A DNA stretch of 64,000 bases from CBDCOD01 sp965219665 (GTDB lineage: Bacteria > Pseudomonadota > Gammaproteobacteria > CAKMZV01). This document shows positions 7,939-16,537 of this stretch, in pieces (position 1 is the first letter of the stretch; every line of letters begins with the position of its first letter). The stretch spans positions 186,001 to 250,000 of the forward strand of contig CBDCOD010000025.1 of the NCBI GenBank assembly GCA_965219665.1, read 5' to 3'. The position numbers and the translations under genes were made by a program. Below the pieces are notes generated by a model that saw nothing but the letters and a program-made list of their open reading frames with translations, had not been told where the DNA came from and made no database searches.

Positions 7939-8685
7939 TTAAATCTCGGCACTTAGGCGCTGATTCCAGCGGTTAAGCAACTGTTCTGTGTGGTTGGTCT
8001 CGTTATCGTCAGTATGGGTATTACTTTCCATAGTAGGCGCACTGCGTTTGATAGGTGGTAGGTATTTGTTAACAGGCTTGCAGTTTTGCTCTGGCATAAG
8101 GTCGTAGCCTTGGTTTTGTTTGACTAATTTGGCAATATCAGATTGCTCATCAGATAAATCACCAAAATGGCGCGCTCCAGTTGGGCAAGCAGATACACAA
8201 GCGGGTACTCTACTGCTTTCGGGTAGGTTAGGGTTATAAATTCTATCTACGCAAAGCGTACATTTTTTCATGACACCTTCTTGTTCATCATACTCTCGTG
8301 CGCCGTAAGGGCATGCCCATGAGCATAGTTTGCAGCCAATGCAGGTGTCCGTGTTGACTAAGACGATGCCATCTTCTTCACGTTTATAGGAGGCGCCAGT
8401 TGGGCAAACAGTGACACAAGGTGCATCTTCACAATGTAGGCATGATTTCGGGAAGTGCAGGGTGATGCTATTACCACTGGGTTCTTTTACTTCATAACTG
8501 TGTACGCGGTTAAACCATACGCCATTAGGATTGTCACCTTGTGGATCATAGTCACTTAGAGGGGCAGAGTGCCCGCCACTGTTCCATTCTTTACAACTGA
8601 CTACACAGGCATGGCAGCCAACACAACTGTTTAAATCAATTACCAACCCGAATTTTCGGTCGGTTTTTTTAGGTAGCATGGTCAT
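7939..8685 (-). CDS. soeB: Sulfite dehydrogenase iron-sulfur subunit SoeB
   Basis: A 248-residue ferredoxin-like subunit with sixteen cluster cysteines in four groups: C21/24/27/31, C82/85/90/94, C115/118/121/125 and C142/145/163/167. They fit four [4Fe-4S] clusters. It carries electrons between SoeA and SoeC. No export signal is present, so it should work on the cytoplasmic face. Its ATG overlaps the soeA stop by four bases. Confidence 0.88.
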   Translation of the reverse strand: MTMLPKKTDRKFGLVIDLNSCVGCHACVVSCKEWNSGGHSAPLSDYDPQGDNPNGVWFNRVHSYEVKEPSGNSITLHFPKSCLHCEDAPCVTVCPTGASYKREEDGIVLVNTDTCIGCKLCSWACPYGAREYDEQEGVMKKCTLCVDRIYNPNLPESSRVPACVSACPTGARHFGDLSDEQSDIAKLVKQNQGYDLMPEQNCKPVNKYLPPIKRSAPTMESNTHTDDNETNHTEQLLNRWNQRLSAEI

Positions 8686-11624
8686 AGATTTCGGCTTCCT
8701 TTATGGCTAATCCATTCGTGCGCGGTAGTAGGTGGTTTGGTATCAATTTTGCCTTTTAGGTGTTTGCCGAATGTAGACAAATCAATTTCTGAGCGCGCCT
8801 TGTATTGTGGTAAGGGGTCAAATTCAGGCAGCATGCCTGTTTGGTTAGGGTCGTTGCATTTTTCAATGCGCACCCGTAAATCATACCACGCAGCCTGTCC
8901 AGTAATAGGATCCGAATTAGAGTAGGTGCTCTCTCCTTTACGCTGAGGCAGTAGTTCTGAGATTAGGTGATTTAGTAGAAACGCTTTGCGGCTTTCGGGT
9001 GCGTCTTTACTCAGACCCCATGCGCCTTTGCGCTTGCCAATAGCGTTCCAAGTCCATACGGTGTGTTCATTAACGCCTGACTGAATACGCACAGGTACTC
9101 TGATTTTTCCATGGTGGCTTATGAGCCATGCCCAGTCGCCATCTTGTAGATTATGTGTGTGTGCGAGTTTTTCATGAATATAGAGTGCATTTTCATTCGT
9201 GATTTGTCGCAGCCAAGTGTTTTGAGAGCCCCATGAGTGATACATGTGCATTGGTCTTTGGGTAACAGCATGTAGCGGGTAGGTTTCGCTATCTAATCGC
9301 TCTTGCTCTAAGGGTTCATACCATATTGGCAATGGGTCAAAGTAGCGTAGTATCCGTTCGCGGTGTTGTTTAGGCACGGGTACTTTGCCATGACCATGTG
9401 CTGCAAGGCGGAAGCGCTGCAAGTGTTCGCTGTAAAGCTGTAGTACGATAGGTTGTGTATCTGTTAGCCAGCCGTGGTGCTGTGCATATGCTATGTATTC
9501 CTGGTTTGCAAATTTATAAAATTGCTGTGATAAGGGCAGGGTATGTTGCCAAAAGCAACCATTTTCTATGTATCGTTGAATTTGGTCGGGGTTGGAGTCG
9601 CCAACTCCGTGTTCGTTTTGGTCTTTAGAGCGCCAGCCTGCTAAAGGTCCTATTCCTGGGGCGCGCTGATGGTTGACCATGTAATCCGCATAGCCTAAAG
9701 GATACAAGGGTTTGTCATCCATGTCTACCAATTTAGGTAAATGCAGTCTTGCGCCTAAGTCAAGCAGTACATCTTGGAAGGGACGAACGTCTCTATCTGG
9801 TTGTTGTATAGGAACACGAATAGCGTCAGCGGGGCCTTCTGCATTAGAAATCGGTCTGTCCAGTAGGGAGATGCAGTCGTAGCGTTCTAAGTAGGTTGTA
9901 TCAGGTAGGATAAGGTCAGCATAGGAGACGGTTTCAGAATAGTAAGCGTCTGAGTAGATAAATTTGGGGATTTTATAACTGCCATCGGCTTTCTTATCAG
10001 TTAGGTATTTAATGGTATCTGCAACATTCATGGAGGAGTTCCATGCCATATTCGCCATGTACATGAATAGTACATCAATTTCGTGTGGATCGCCTGCCCA
10101 AGCATTATGTAGCACCATGTGCATTAGACCGTGTGAGGCTAAAGGGTGCTCCCAGCTGTAGGCTTTATCTAAGCGTATAGGGTTGCCTGCGTCATCAACC
10201 AATAAGTCCTCAGGGCAAGTGGGATTGCCAATAGGCATGCCTGACAAAGGGGTGTTAGGTTGACCAGAACCCTGTGTAGGCTTAGGGCCAGGTGGGATAG
10301 CTTTGGGGTAGGGGGCCTTATAACGCCAGCCGCCTGGGACATCAATACTGCCTATGAGCATTTGCAGAATGTGTAAAGAGCGGCATGTTTGGAAGCCGTT
10401 TGAGTGTGCTGAAATGCCGCGCATAGCGTGAAGGCTAACGGGTCTGCCTGTGATGCTTTCATGACGAACACCACGCCAGTCAGTCCAAGGTTCATTTATA
10501 GTGATGCTTTGCTTAAAGGCGACATGCGCAATTTCTGCTGCAATGCGCCGCATAGTTGCTGCACTGATTCCGGTTTGTTCAGCGACTGTCTCAGGGGCAT
10601 ACTCTTGTGCAAGGTAGCGGCGTGATAGTAGCTCAAATACGGTAATGAGTTTAGTGCCGTCTTCGGCGGTAAATTGGCCGGTTAGTGCAGGCTTTTTGAT
10701 ATCAGAAAATGGGCAAATATTCCCTGTTTTGCTGTCAGCCACCATAATATTTTGGTTGGCATCGCGCCAAAAAAGTCCATCTTGGTCATCATCACGCTGC
10801 TGTACTAAATAGCAAGCGTTCGTATAGCGCGCCAAATAGTCAACATCAATCCAGTCATTGCGCATGAGTTCGTGGATGAGTGCACAAATTAGCAATCCAT
10901 CTGTTCCTGGGGTAATTGCAAGCCATTCATCAGCAATGGCAGAATAGCCTGTTCTTACTGGGTTAATGGATACAATTTTGGTGTCTTTGCGTGCTTTAAG
11001 ATTGCCCAAGCCTATCTTAATGGGGTTTGAGTCGTGGTCTTCAGCTACGCCAAATAGTAGAAAATACTTAGTACGCTCCCAGTCAGGTTCGCCAAACTCC
11101 CAAAATGCACCGCCTACTGAGTATAACCCTGCGGCAGCCATATTGACTGAGCAGAATCCGCCATGCGCTGCAAAATTATGGGTTCCATATTGAGCTGCCC
11201 ACCAGCCAGTAAGCGATTGACTTTGGTCTCTGCCTGTGTAAAATGCTAATTTATTCGGATTTTTATCCCGTGTTTCTTGTAGCCATTGCGTTGCTAAGTT
11301 TAGGGCTTCTTCCCACGATATTTCCTTAAATTCTCCTTTTCCACGTTCGCCAACGCGTAGTAATGGTGCTGTCAGTCTTGCCGGCGAGTAGTGGTTCATA
11401 ATACCAGCTGAACCTTTGGCGCATAGTACGCCTCGGTTGACAGGGTGGTCAGGATTACCCTCAATGTACCGTACAGTGCCGTCTTTGAGATAGACTTTTA
11501 TCCCACAACGACAGGCACACATATAACATGTAGTATGGCGCACCTCATCTGCCACCTCACGTGAGAGCGGCACATCTTCTTTTACTGTAGCAAAAGGATT
11601 TAGACTGTGGTTTTTTTTTGTCAT
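8682..11624 (-). CDS. soeA: Sulfite dehydrogenase molybdopterin subunit SoeA
   Basis: A 980-residue DMSO-reductase-family oxidoreductase. C33, C36, C40 and C68 bind an N-terminal [4Fe-4S] cluster. C158 (HGGFCSVN) is a candidate molybdenum ligand, and the C-terminal part holds a dinucleotide-binding domain. There is no twin-arginine signal, as expected for the cytoplasmic SoeABC sulfite:quinone oxidoreductase and unlike periplasmic relatives. SoeABC oxidises sulfite to sulfate, and sulfite is exactly what SuyAB and Xsc release. Polysulfide or thiosulfate reductase are family alternatives, but the context makes them unlikely. Confidence 0.87.
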   Translation of the reverse strand: MTKKNHSLNPFATVKEDVPLSREVADEVRHTTCYMCACRCGIKVYLKDGTVRYIEGNPDHPVNRGVLCAKGSAGIMNHYSPARLTAPLLRVGERGKGEFKEISWEEALNLATQWLQETRDKNPNKLAFYTGRDQSQSLTGWWAAQYGTHNFAAHGGFCSVNMAAAGLYSVGGAFWEFGEPDWERTKYFLLFGVAEDHDSNPIKIGLGNLKARKDTKIVSINPVRTGYSAIADEWLAITPGTDGLLICALIHELMRNDWIDVDYLARYTNACYLVQQRDDDQDGLFWRDANQNIMVADSKTGNICPFSDIKKPALTGQFTAEDGTKLITVFELLSRRYLAQEYAPETVAEQTGISAATMRRIAAEIAHVAFKQSITINEPWTDWRGVRHESITGRPVSLHAMRGISAHSNGFQTCRSLHILQMLIGSIDVPGGWRYKAPYPKAIPPGPKPTQGSGQPNTPLSGMPIGNPTCPEDLLVDDAGNPIRLDKAYSWEHPLASHGLMHMVLHNAWAGDPHEIDVLFMYMANMAWNSSMNVADTIKYLTDKKADGSYKIPKFIYSDAYYSETVSYADLILPDTTYLERYDCISLLDRPISNAEGPADAIRVPIQQPDRDVRPFQDVLLDLGARLHLPKLVDMDDKPLYPLGYADYMVNHQRAPGIGPLAGWRSKDQNEHGVGDSNPDQIQRYIENGCFWQHTLPLSQQFYKFANQEYIAYAQHHGWLTDTQPIVLQLYSEHLQRFRLAAHGHGKVPVPKQHRERILRYFDPLPIWYEPLEQERLDSETYPLHAVTQRPMHMYHSWGSQNTWLRQITNENALYIHEKLAHTHNLQDGDWAWLISHHGKIRVPVRIQSGVNEHTVWTWNAIGKRKGAWGLSKDAPESRKAFLLNHLISELLPQRKGESTYSNSDPITGQAAWYDLRVRIEKCNDPNQTGMLPEFDPLPQYKARSEIDLSTFGKHLKGKIDTKPPTTAHEWISHKGSRNL

Positions 11625-11638
11625 GGGTTATTACATTA

Positions 11639-11667
11639 ACGGTGGGTCTTATATACAGACCCACCGT
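11639..11667 (-). terminator. Strong hairpin between xsc and soeA
   Basis: A perfect 11-bp inverted repeat (11639-11649 with 11657-11667) encloses a 7-base loop in the 57-bp gap after xsc. In the direction of transcription it is followed by TAATGTAAT rather than a run of U. It is therefore a weak terminator, attenuator or 3'-end stabiliser rather than a full stop. It could keep xsc expression above that of the soeABC genes downstream. Confidence 0.55.
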
Positions 11668-11681
11668 CCTACTTCGGAAGT

Positions 11682-13451
11682 TTATGAGTAGTCTTTGTAC
11701 TTAGGTAGTAAGCGTACAGGCTTAGAGAGTGCATCTCTGCGGAACGGGTCGCCCAGTTCACGAGTACACATAATCTCTAATACAGTGGTCTTTCCGTGAT
11801 TCATCTGCAAATCAATTGCCTTTTCTAAGGCAGGACCTACATCTTCAATTTTGTCCACACAGATTCCTTCTGCGCCCATTGCTTTAGCAATATCTGCCCA
11901 ACTTTCGTTTTCTAATTCAGCAGCAATAAAGCGGCGGTCATAGAAGTCAACTTGGTTCTTCTTCTCAGCACCCCATTGACGATTATGGAAGACTACAGCA
12001 GTTACTGGAATGTTGTGTCGTACAGCGGTCAATGTTTCCTGCATGCTCATGCCCCAGGCACCATCACCAACATAGGCAATAGCAGGGCGTTCTGGACAGG
12101 CTGTTTTGGCACCAATAATAGTAGGGAATGCATATCCACAATTACCCCAACTCATTGCTGCGAAGAAACTTCTGGGCTTTTCAAAACGGAGGTAACTATT
12201 GGCGACAGAGTTAATGTTACCAATGTCAGTTGAGACCATAGCATCCTTGGGCATAGCGCGTTCTAAAGCACGTAAAACTTGGCGTGGATGTAGGTAATTG
12301 CCTTGCTCATCATCTTGCTCTGAAATCATGTCTAAACTATAGGCATCTTTTTCATGCGTCCACTCGTCTAACTCTTTTTCCCATGCGTCTTTTTCGTTTT
12401 TGATGGTGGTTAGACGTTCTGCACTGGTGGCATCACTAAGCAGTTGCTCTGTGCTTAGGTGTTTTGTTAGTGCTTTGGCAACCGCTTTGGCATCGCCACA
12501 AATACCTACAGAAATTTTCTTAACCAAGCCTAACATTTTATGATCGGCGTCTACTTGGATTACTTTGGCATCAGTTGGCCAATAGTCCATGCCGTGCTGA
12601 GGCAGTGTTCCGAATGGTCCTAAGCGACTACCTAATGCTAAAACAACATCTGCTTGTTGAATCAATTTCATGGCAGCTTTGGAGCCTTGGTAGCCTAAGG
12701 GGCCACACCATAGAGCATGGCTTGCAGGGAAAGAGTCATTATGTAAATAACTGTTCACTACAGGCGCATTCAGGCGTTCGGCTAAGGCAATACATTCATC
12801 AATACCATCAGACATGACAACGCCACCACCAGAAATAATGACAGGGAATTTAGCCTGTTTTAATAGTGCTACAGCTTCTGTTAGATGTTTTTCACCGCCT
12901 GGACCTCTATCAATGCGCATAGGTTGAGTAATCTCAGCCTCTATTTCGCCATAGAAAAAGTCTCTGGGTATGTTCAGTTGTGTTGGTGCCATTTCAGCCA
13001 TGGCTCTGTCAAAGCAACGCGCAGTGAATTCAGCCATTCTATTTGGATTGCTTACATGCCCTTGATATTTAGTAAATTCTTGGAACATGGGCAGTTGATT
13101 TGCTTCTTGGAAACCTCCTAAGCCTATACCCATCGTGCCAGCTTCTGGTGTAATCATCACGACAGGGGTATGCGCCCAGTATGCTGCAGCAATAGCTGTT
13201 ACACAGTTGCTTATGCCAGGACCGTTTTGTCCAATTACAACACCATGTTGACCGCTTGCACGTGCATAACCATCAGCCATATGAGCACCACCTTGCTCAT
13301 GTACAACTGAAATAAAGCGTATTCCAGCTGGAGCAAAAATGTCCATTGCATCCATGAAGGCTGAGCCCATAATTCCGTAGATAGTAGTAACGCCGTTAAC
13401 TACCATTGTTTCAACCAGCGCTTCACTGGGGGTCATTTTAATTTTGCTCAT
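11682..13451 (-). CDS. xsc: Sulfoacetaldehyde acetyltransferase Xsc
   Basis: A 589-residue thiamine-diphosphate enzyme. The catalytic glutamate lies in VVHEQGGAHMADGYARA near the N-terminus. The cofactor motif VGDGAWGMSMQE and the following VVFHNRQWGAEKKNQ are characteristic of Xsc rather than acetolactate synthase. It converts sulfoacetaldehyde and phosphate into acetyl phosphate and sulfite. The ATG at 13451 is chosen because AGGAGA lies seven bases upstream; a longer TTG start at 13505 has no suitable ribosome site. It is the first gene of the minus-strand run and probably sets its expression. Confidence 0.95.
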   Translation of the reverse strand: MSKIKMTPSEALVETMVVNGVTTIYGIMGSAFMDAMDIFAPAGIRFISVVHEQGGAHMADGYARASGQHGVVIGQNGPGISNCVTAIAAAYWAHTPVVMITPEAGTMGIGLGGFQEANQLPMFQEFTKYQGHVSNPNRMAEFTARCFDRAMAEMAPTQLNIPRDFFYGEIEAEITQPMRIDRGPGGEKHLTEAVALLKQAKFPVIISGGGVVMSDGIDECIALAERLNAPVVNSYLHNDSFPASHALWCGPLGYQGSKAAMKLIQQADVVLALGSRLGPFGTLPQHGMDYWPTDAKVIQVDADHKMLGLVKKISVGICGDAKAVAKALTKHLSTEQLLSDATSAERLTTIKNEKDAWEKELDEWTHEKDAYSLDMISEQDDEQGNYLHPRQVLRALERAMPKDAMVSTDIGNINSVANSYLRFEKPRSFFAAMSWGNCGYAFPTIIGAKTACPERPAIAYVGDGAWGMSMQETLTAVRHNIPVTAVVFHNRQWGAEKKNQVDFYDRRFIAAELENESWADIAKAMGAEGICVDKIEDVGPALEKAIDLQMNHGKTTVLEIMCTRELGDPFRRDALSKPVRLLPKYKDYS

Positions 13452-13761
13452 ATATTTCTCCTGATAGTAATTTATGTTATCGTTTAAGAGGGAGGCTTTG
13501 TTCAACTCAATGTAGAACCATACAGCGCTCCTTTAATCATATAATGCAGTGCACATTTTGTGCATCAATTGAATACGAATAGTTGCATGTTATACAGCCT
13601 TCAAAGGGCGGATTATACTTTTATTGTAGTTTTCGGCACATTTTTTTTCAAAAAATGCAAAAAAATGCTACAATCTAACGAGTTATTCGCAATAGGCAAC
13701 CAGCCTCAATGTACCATTTAAGTTATTTTCTATTTTTCTTTACATTCAAATAAATAATATT
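13452..13761. other. Divergent intergenic region between xsc and tauE
   Basis: 310 bp without a protein gene of normal size. It holds the xsc leader with a candidate promoter and palindrome on the minus strand, and a long A/T-run region (13636-13670) toward tauE. The word GCACATTTT occurs at 13551 and again at 13636, which may mark two regulator sites. A 4-codon reading frame with a strong ribosome site lies in the xsc leader (13507-13521). I see no clear plus-strand promoter for tauE. Confidence 0.6.
13539..13568 (-). promoter_or_regulatory. Candidate xsc promoter with palindromic operator
   Basis: On the minus strand TTGATG (13568-13563) could be a -35 box and TTATAT (13544-13539) a -10 box, 18 bp apart. 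A perfect 15-bp palindrome, TGCACA-N3-TGTGCA (13550-13564), lies in the spacer and touches the -35 box, the usual place for a repressor site. The regulator is unknown; the IclR-type protein encoded 7.5 kb downstream is one candidate. Confidence 0.45.
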
Positions 13762-14565
13762 ATGCTCGCTTTCCTATCTGAACTAAACTGGTCTATCGTT
13801 TTTCTTAGTTCGATCATTGGAACAGGCATCTCTATATTGATTAATTTGACTGGTGTAGGAGGAGGTGTTTTGGTTATCCCTATTCTATCGCTAGTCTTTA
13901 ACTTACCACCTGTCTCGGTTGTAGGAACAACCAGCATGTATGTGACTTTTAGTAAGTTTTTCTCAAGTGTTTCTCACATTCGTAGCGGTACAGTAGATTG
14001 GCAAACCAGCCTCTATTTTTTATATGGTGCTGTGCCCGGCGTGTTGCTGACAACTATTGGAGTTGCTTATACGATTGTCAATCATCCGCAATACAGCGGG
14101 CTGCTTCAACAAAGTGTATATTATGCTACTATCGTGTTGATGGTCATTGCTTGCTTAGCAATGCTCAAGGTGAAACAAAAAGCGTTGGCAGAAAAAAATA
14201 AGCCGTTCCTATTGGTTGTTTCAGGGTTTTTTATCGGGGTTATCATGGGGGCAACTGGTGTTGGGGGAGGCGTACTCATCATTCCTGCTTTGAGTCTATT
14301 GACTCATTTGAGCATTAAACAGATAGTGAGTGGCTCGCTAATAATTGCTCTTATCATTTCTGGAGTGACGGGTATAGTCTATTCTCAAAGTGGGCAGATA
14401 CATGTTCCAGTGCTTATAGGACTGCTTGTTGGGTCAGTTGCTGGCGTGTATGTATCTAATATGTTTCGCCACAGTATTCCAGACGCTCTACTTAATAGAG
14501 GTATAGTTGTGCTTATTATTATTTCTGCATTTATTATGCTCCTAAGAGGAGCGCCTCTCTCTTAA
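13762..14565 (+). CDS. tauE: TauE/SafE-family sulfite exporter
   Basis: A 267-residue membrane protein with about eight hydrophobic segments in two repeated halves. Each half carries the family glycine motif (TGVGGGVLVIP near residue 30 and TGVGGGVLIIP near residue 173). TauE/SafE proteins export sulfite or related anions. Its divergent position from xsc and convergence with pta match sulfonate loci in which sulfite is released in the cytoplasm. No clear ribosome site precedes the ATG, but no better in-frame start exists before the first membrane segment. Confidence 0.85.
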   Translation: MLAFLSELNWSIVFLSSIIGTGISILINLTGVGGGVLVIPILSLVFNLPPVSVVGTTSMYVTFSKFFSSVSHIRSGTVDWQTSLYFLYGAVPGVLLTTIGVAYTIVNHPQYSGLLQQSVYYATIVLMVIACLAMLKVKQKALAEKNKPFLLVVSGFFIGVIMGATGVGGGVLIIPALSLLTHLSIKQIVSGSLIIALIISGVTGIVYSQSGQIHVPVLIGLLVGSVAGVYVSNMFRHSIPDALLNRGIVVLIIISAFIMLLRGAPLS

Positions 14566-14583
14566 GATGTGCTGTCAGCCCGC

Positions 14584-15561
14584 TTAACGCAAGGCCTGTG
14601 AGGCAGTGATTAGAGCGGTATAACAGATGTCTTGGACGGAGCAACCTCGTGATAAGTCATTAACGGGTTTTCTCAGCCCCTGCAAAATCGGCCCGATAGC
14701 GGTCATCTTCCCTAAGCGTTGAGCTATTTTATAGCCGATATTGCCAGCGTTCAGGTCAGGGAATATTAGGATATTTGCTTGCCCGTTGGTTGTAGACTGT
14801 GGGGCTTTTATCTTATTTACAGCGGGGATAATAGCAGCATCAAATTGAATATCCCCATCAATTGCAATATCTGGATGTAATTGCTTTAATTGCTCAGTCG
14901 CCTCGCGCACTTTATCTACCTTAGGGTGCTGTGCGCTGCCTGCGGTAGAAAAGGAGAGCATGGCTACTCTGGGTTCCTCTGCTATGAGCGAGCGGGCACT
15001 GGAGATAGAGGCACTTGCAATCTGCGCTAATTCGTGTGCGCTGGGATCAATAATTAGGGCACAGTCGGCAAATATATATTCGGAAGTATTGGGAGCGTTA
15101 GGTAGCATTACGAAGAAACTGGAAACGCTGTCTCCTTTGTTTTTTGTGCCAATAATTTGCAGTGCGCCTCGTACTACTTCAGCAGTGCTGGTCGCTGCTC
15201 CGTTGACACTACCATTCGCTAAATTTAAATCGACTAATAGATAACTATAAATTAAAGGATTTTGAGCTAAGGAATGTGCTGTATCTAAGTCAACTCCTTT
15301 GTGCTTTCGTTTTTCAAATAAATGCTGGACACAGGCATCAAAATGTACATCTTCAGAAACAGCAATCGTTTCTATATGTTTGCATTCTTTATAGCATGAG
15401 CGCTCATTACTGACAAATACTGGCAGTATTAATCCTTGATGCTGTAGTTGCCATGCTGCTTGCCTAATGCGCTCATCATGTATCTCAGAGAAAAGGATGC
15501 GTGGTGTTTTGGAAGCCTTACTTAGAATAGTGTGGAGATGTTGAGTGAATCTATCTTGCAT
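14584..15561 (-). CDS. pta: Phosphate acetyltransferase
   Basis: A 325-residue single-domain PTA protein, the short EutD-like form without the N-terminal regulatory domains of E. coli Pta. The C-terminal DLSRGCSVQDI and the segment FPDLNAGNIGYKIAQRL are family hallmarks. It converts the acetyl phosphate made by Xsc into acetyl-CoA for the TCA cycle. It converges on tauE with an 18-bp gap. No acetate kinase is seen, which fits a dedicated Xsc-Pta route. Confidence 0.92.
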   Translation of the reverse strand: MQDRFTQHLHTILSKASKTPRILFSEIHDERIRQAAWQLQHQGLILPVFVSNERSCYKECKHIETIAVSEDVHFDACVQHLFEKRKHKGVDLDTAHSLAQNPLIYSYLLVDLNLANGSVNGAATSTAEVVRGALQIIGTKNKGDSVSSFFVMLPNAPNTSEYIFADCALIIDPSAHELAQIASASISSARSLIAEEPRVAMLSFSTAGSAQHPKVDKVREATEQLKQLHPDIAIDGDIQFDAAIIPAVNKIKAPQSTTNGQANILIFPDLNAGNIGYKIAQRLGKMTAIGPILQGLRKPVNDLSRGCSVQDICYTALITASQALR

Positions 15562-16248
15562 AACAAAATTGTGGGGTAATTGCGGCTATTGTATTAGAGT
15601 GTTAGCACATATATAGTGTAGTAGGGTTATGCTTACATTTTTTATTAATTGTACTGGACTGTGCAACTGGTGTGCGTAATGATAAGAAATAAAAAACTTT
15701 GTCTTTGCTGTGTCTGATAGGTGCTGTCAGGCCAGTTTTTATCTGGCAATAGTGGTTGAGATATGCTGCCAAAAAGAAAGGGCCTGGGCGTTTTTTTGGT
15801 ACTAATTTGGTACTAATATTAAGTAGCATTGACATTGCTCATAAGGATATTCCTCAATCAAATTTGCATAAAAACTATTAAAATCAAATAGATATGCTCA
15901 TAAAAAATTATGACGCACCGCAACATATGGATAGTATATTTTTTAGAATATATTTTCATATATGTTTTTGATATATATATCTTTTTTTGTTTTTCTATGG
16001 ATGCTCGTGAGTAGGCTGTTTTATAAGCGGATATCAGTATTTATTATTTGCAATAAATAATCTCAATAAATAATCTATTGTCTATAATGGCTCCACTTTG
16101 CGTTAAGACTTGTTTTTGTTAAGAACATGTTTTATTGAAGACATGCTCCCTTTCAGCATGTCTAAAGTTATCGTTTTTTATGCTGCAAGAGCAACTAAGA
16201 AGCGATATTTGTGTTAGTTCATCATGCACCAAATGGAGGTACATTTTC
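15562..16248. other. Long AT-rich intergenic region before the symporter genes
   Basis: 687 bp with no convincing gene. The left half includes GGTACTAAT repeated twice in close succession (about 15797-15816). The middle (15880-16080) is extremely AT-rich with TATATA runs. A 13-bp tandem repeat and a TATAAT box lie near 16051-16088, and the symporter ribosome site is at 16234. It is probably a promoter and regulatory region for the symporter pair. Confidence 0.55.
16051..16076 (+). repeat. Exact 13-bp tandem duplication in the symporter promoter region
   Basis: CAATAAATAATCT occurs twice head to tail (16051-16063 and 16064-16076). A TATAAT box follows at 16083-16088 and TTGCAA lies at 16048-16053. 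With one copy removed the two boxes would be 16 bp apart, so the duplication may have altered a promoter. The start site is not known. Confidence 0.45.
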
Positions 16249-16515
16249 ATGATAGATAAATCCACTCTAGAGGCGCACTGGAAGAAGACCAGTAGTCTGC
16301 TTATGGTTGTGTTGGGAATTTGGTTTTTCTTTGCCTATTTCCTACACATGTTTGTTGGGGCACTCAATGATGTGTCATTTCTGGGCTTTCCACTAGGATA
16401 CTATATGGCGGCTCAGGGTTCACTATTTGCTTTCGTCTTGTTAGTTTTCTGGTTTGCCAAAAAGCAAAATGCTATTGATGCAGAGTTTGGCCTGTCTGAA
16501 GGTGATGACGAGTAA
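16249..16515 (+). CDS. DUF4212 small subunit of a sodium/solute symporter
   Basis: An 88-residue membrane protein with two hydrophobic segments (about 15-38 and 48-70) and the DUF4212 feature of a GFPLGYYMAAQG turn between them. The ATG at 16249 is chosen because GGAGGT sits nine bases upstream; the frame is open further upstream but without supporting signals. Such proteins are encoded directly before an SSF symporter of the type found here, and the gene lies 22 bp ahead of it. It probably forms a complex with the large subunit. Confidence 0.85.
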   Translation: MIDKSTLEAHWKKTSSLLMVVLGIWFFFAYFLHMFVGALNDVSFLGFPLGYYMAAQGSLFAFVLLVFWFAKKQNAIDAEFGLSEGDDE

Positions 16516-16537
16516 TATTTAAGGAGTAATAATAATT

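Noticed and set aside
13452..13505. Longer xsc start at TTG 13505
   Set aside because: No ribosome site at the right distance, while ATG 13451 has AGGAGA seven bases upstream and gives the usual Xsc length.
15797..15816. Close GGTACTAAT repeats as an integration-site remnant
   Set aside because: No tRNA, integrase or flanking duplication is present, so there is no support beyond the short repeat.
15602..15835. 77-codon minus-strand reading frame in the pta-symporter gap
   Set aside because: No recognisable domain, poor ribosome site and low-complexity flanks; its tail is full of Lys, Thr and Cys without pattern. I treat it as chance, although a decayed gene cannot be excluded.
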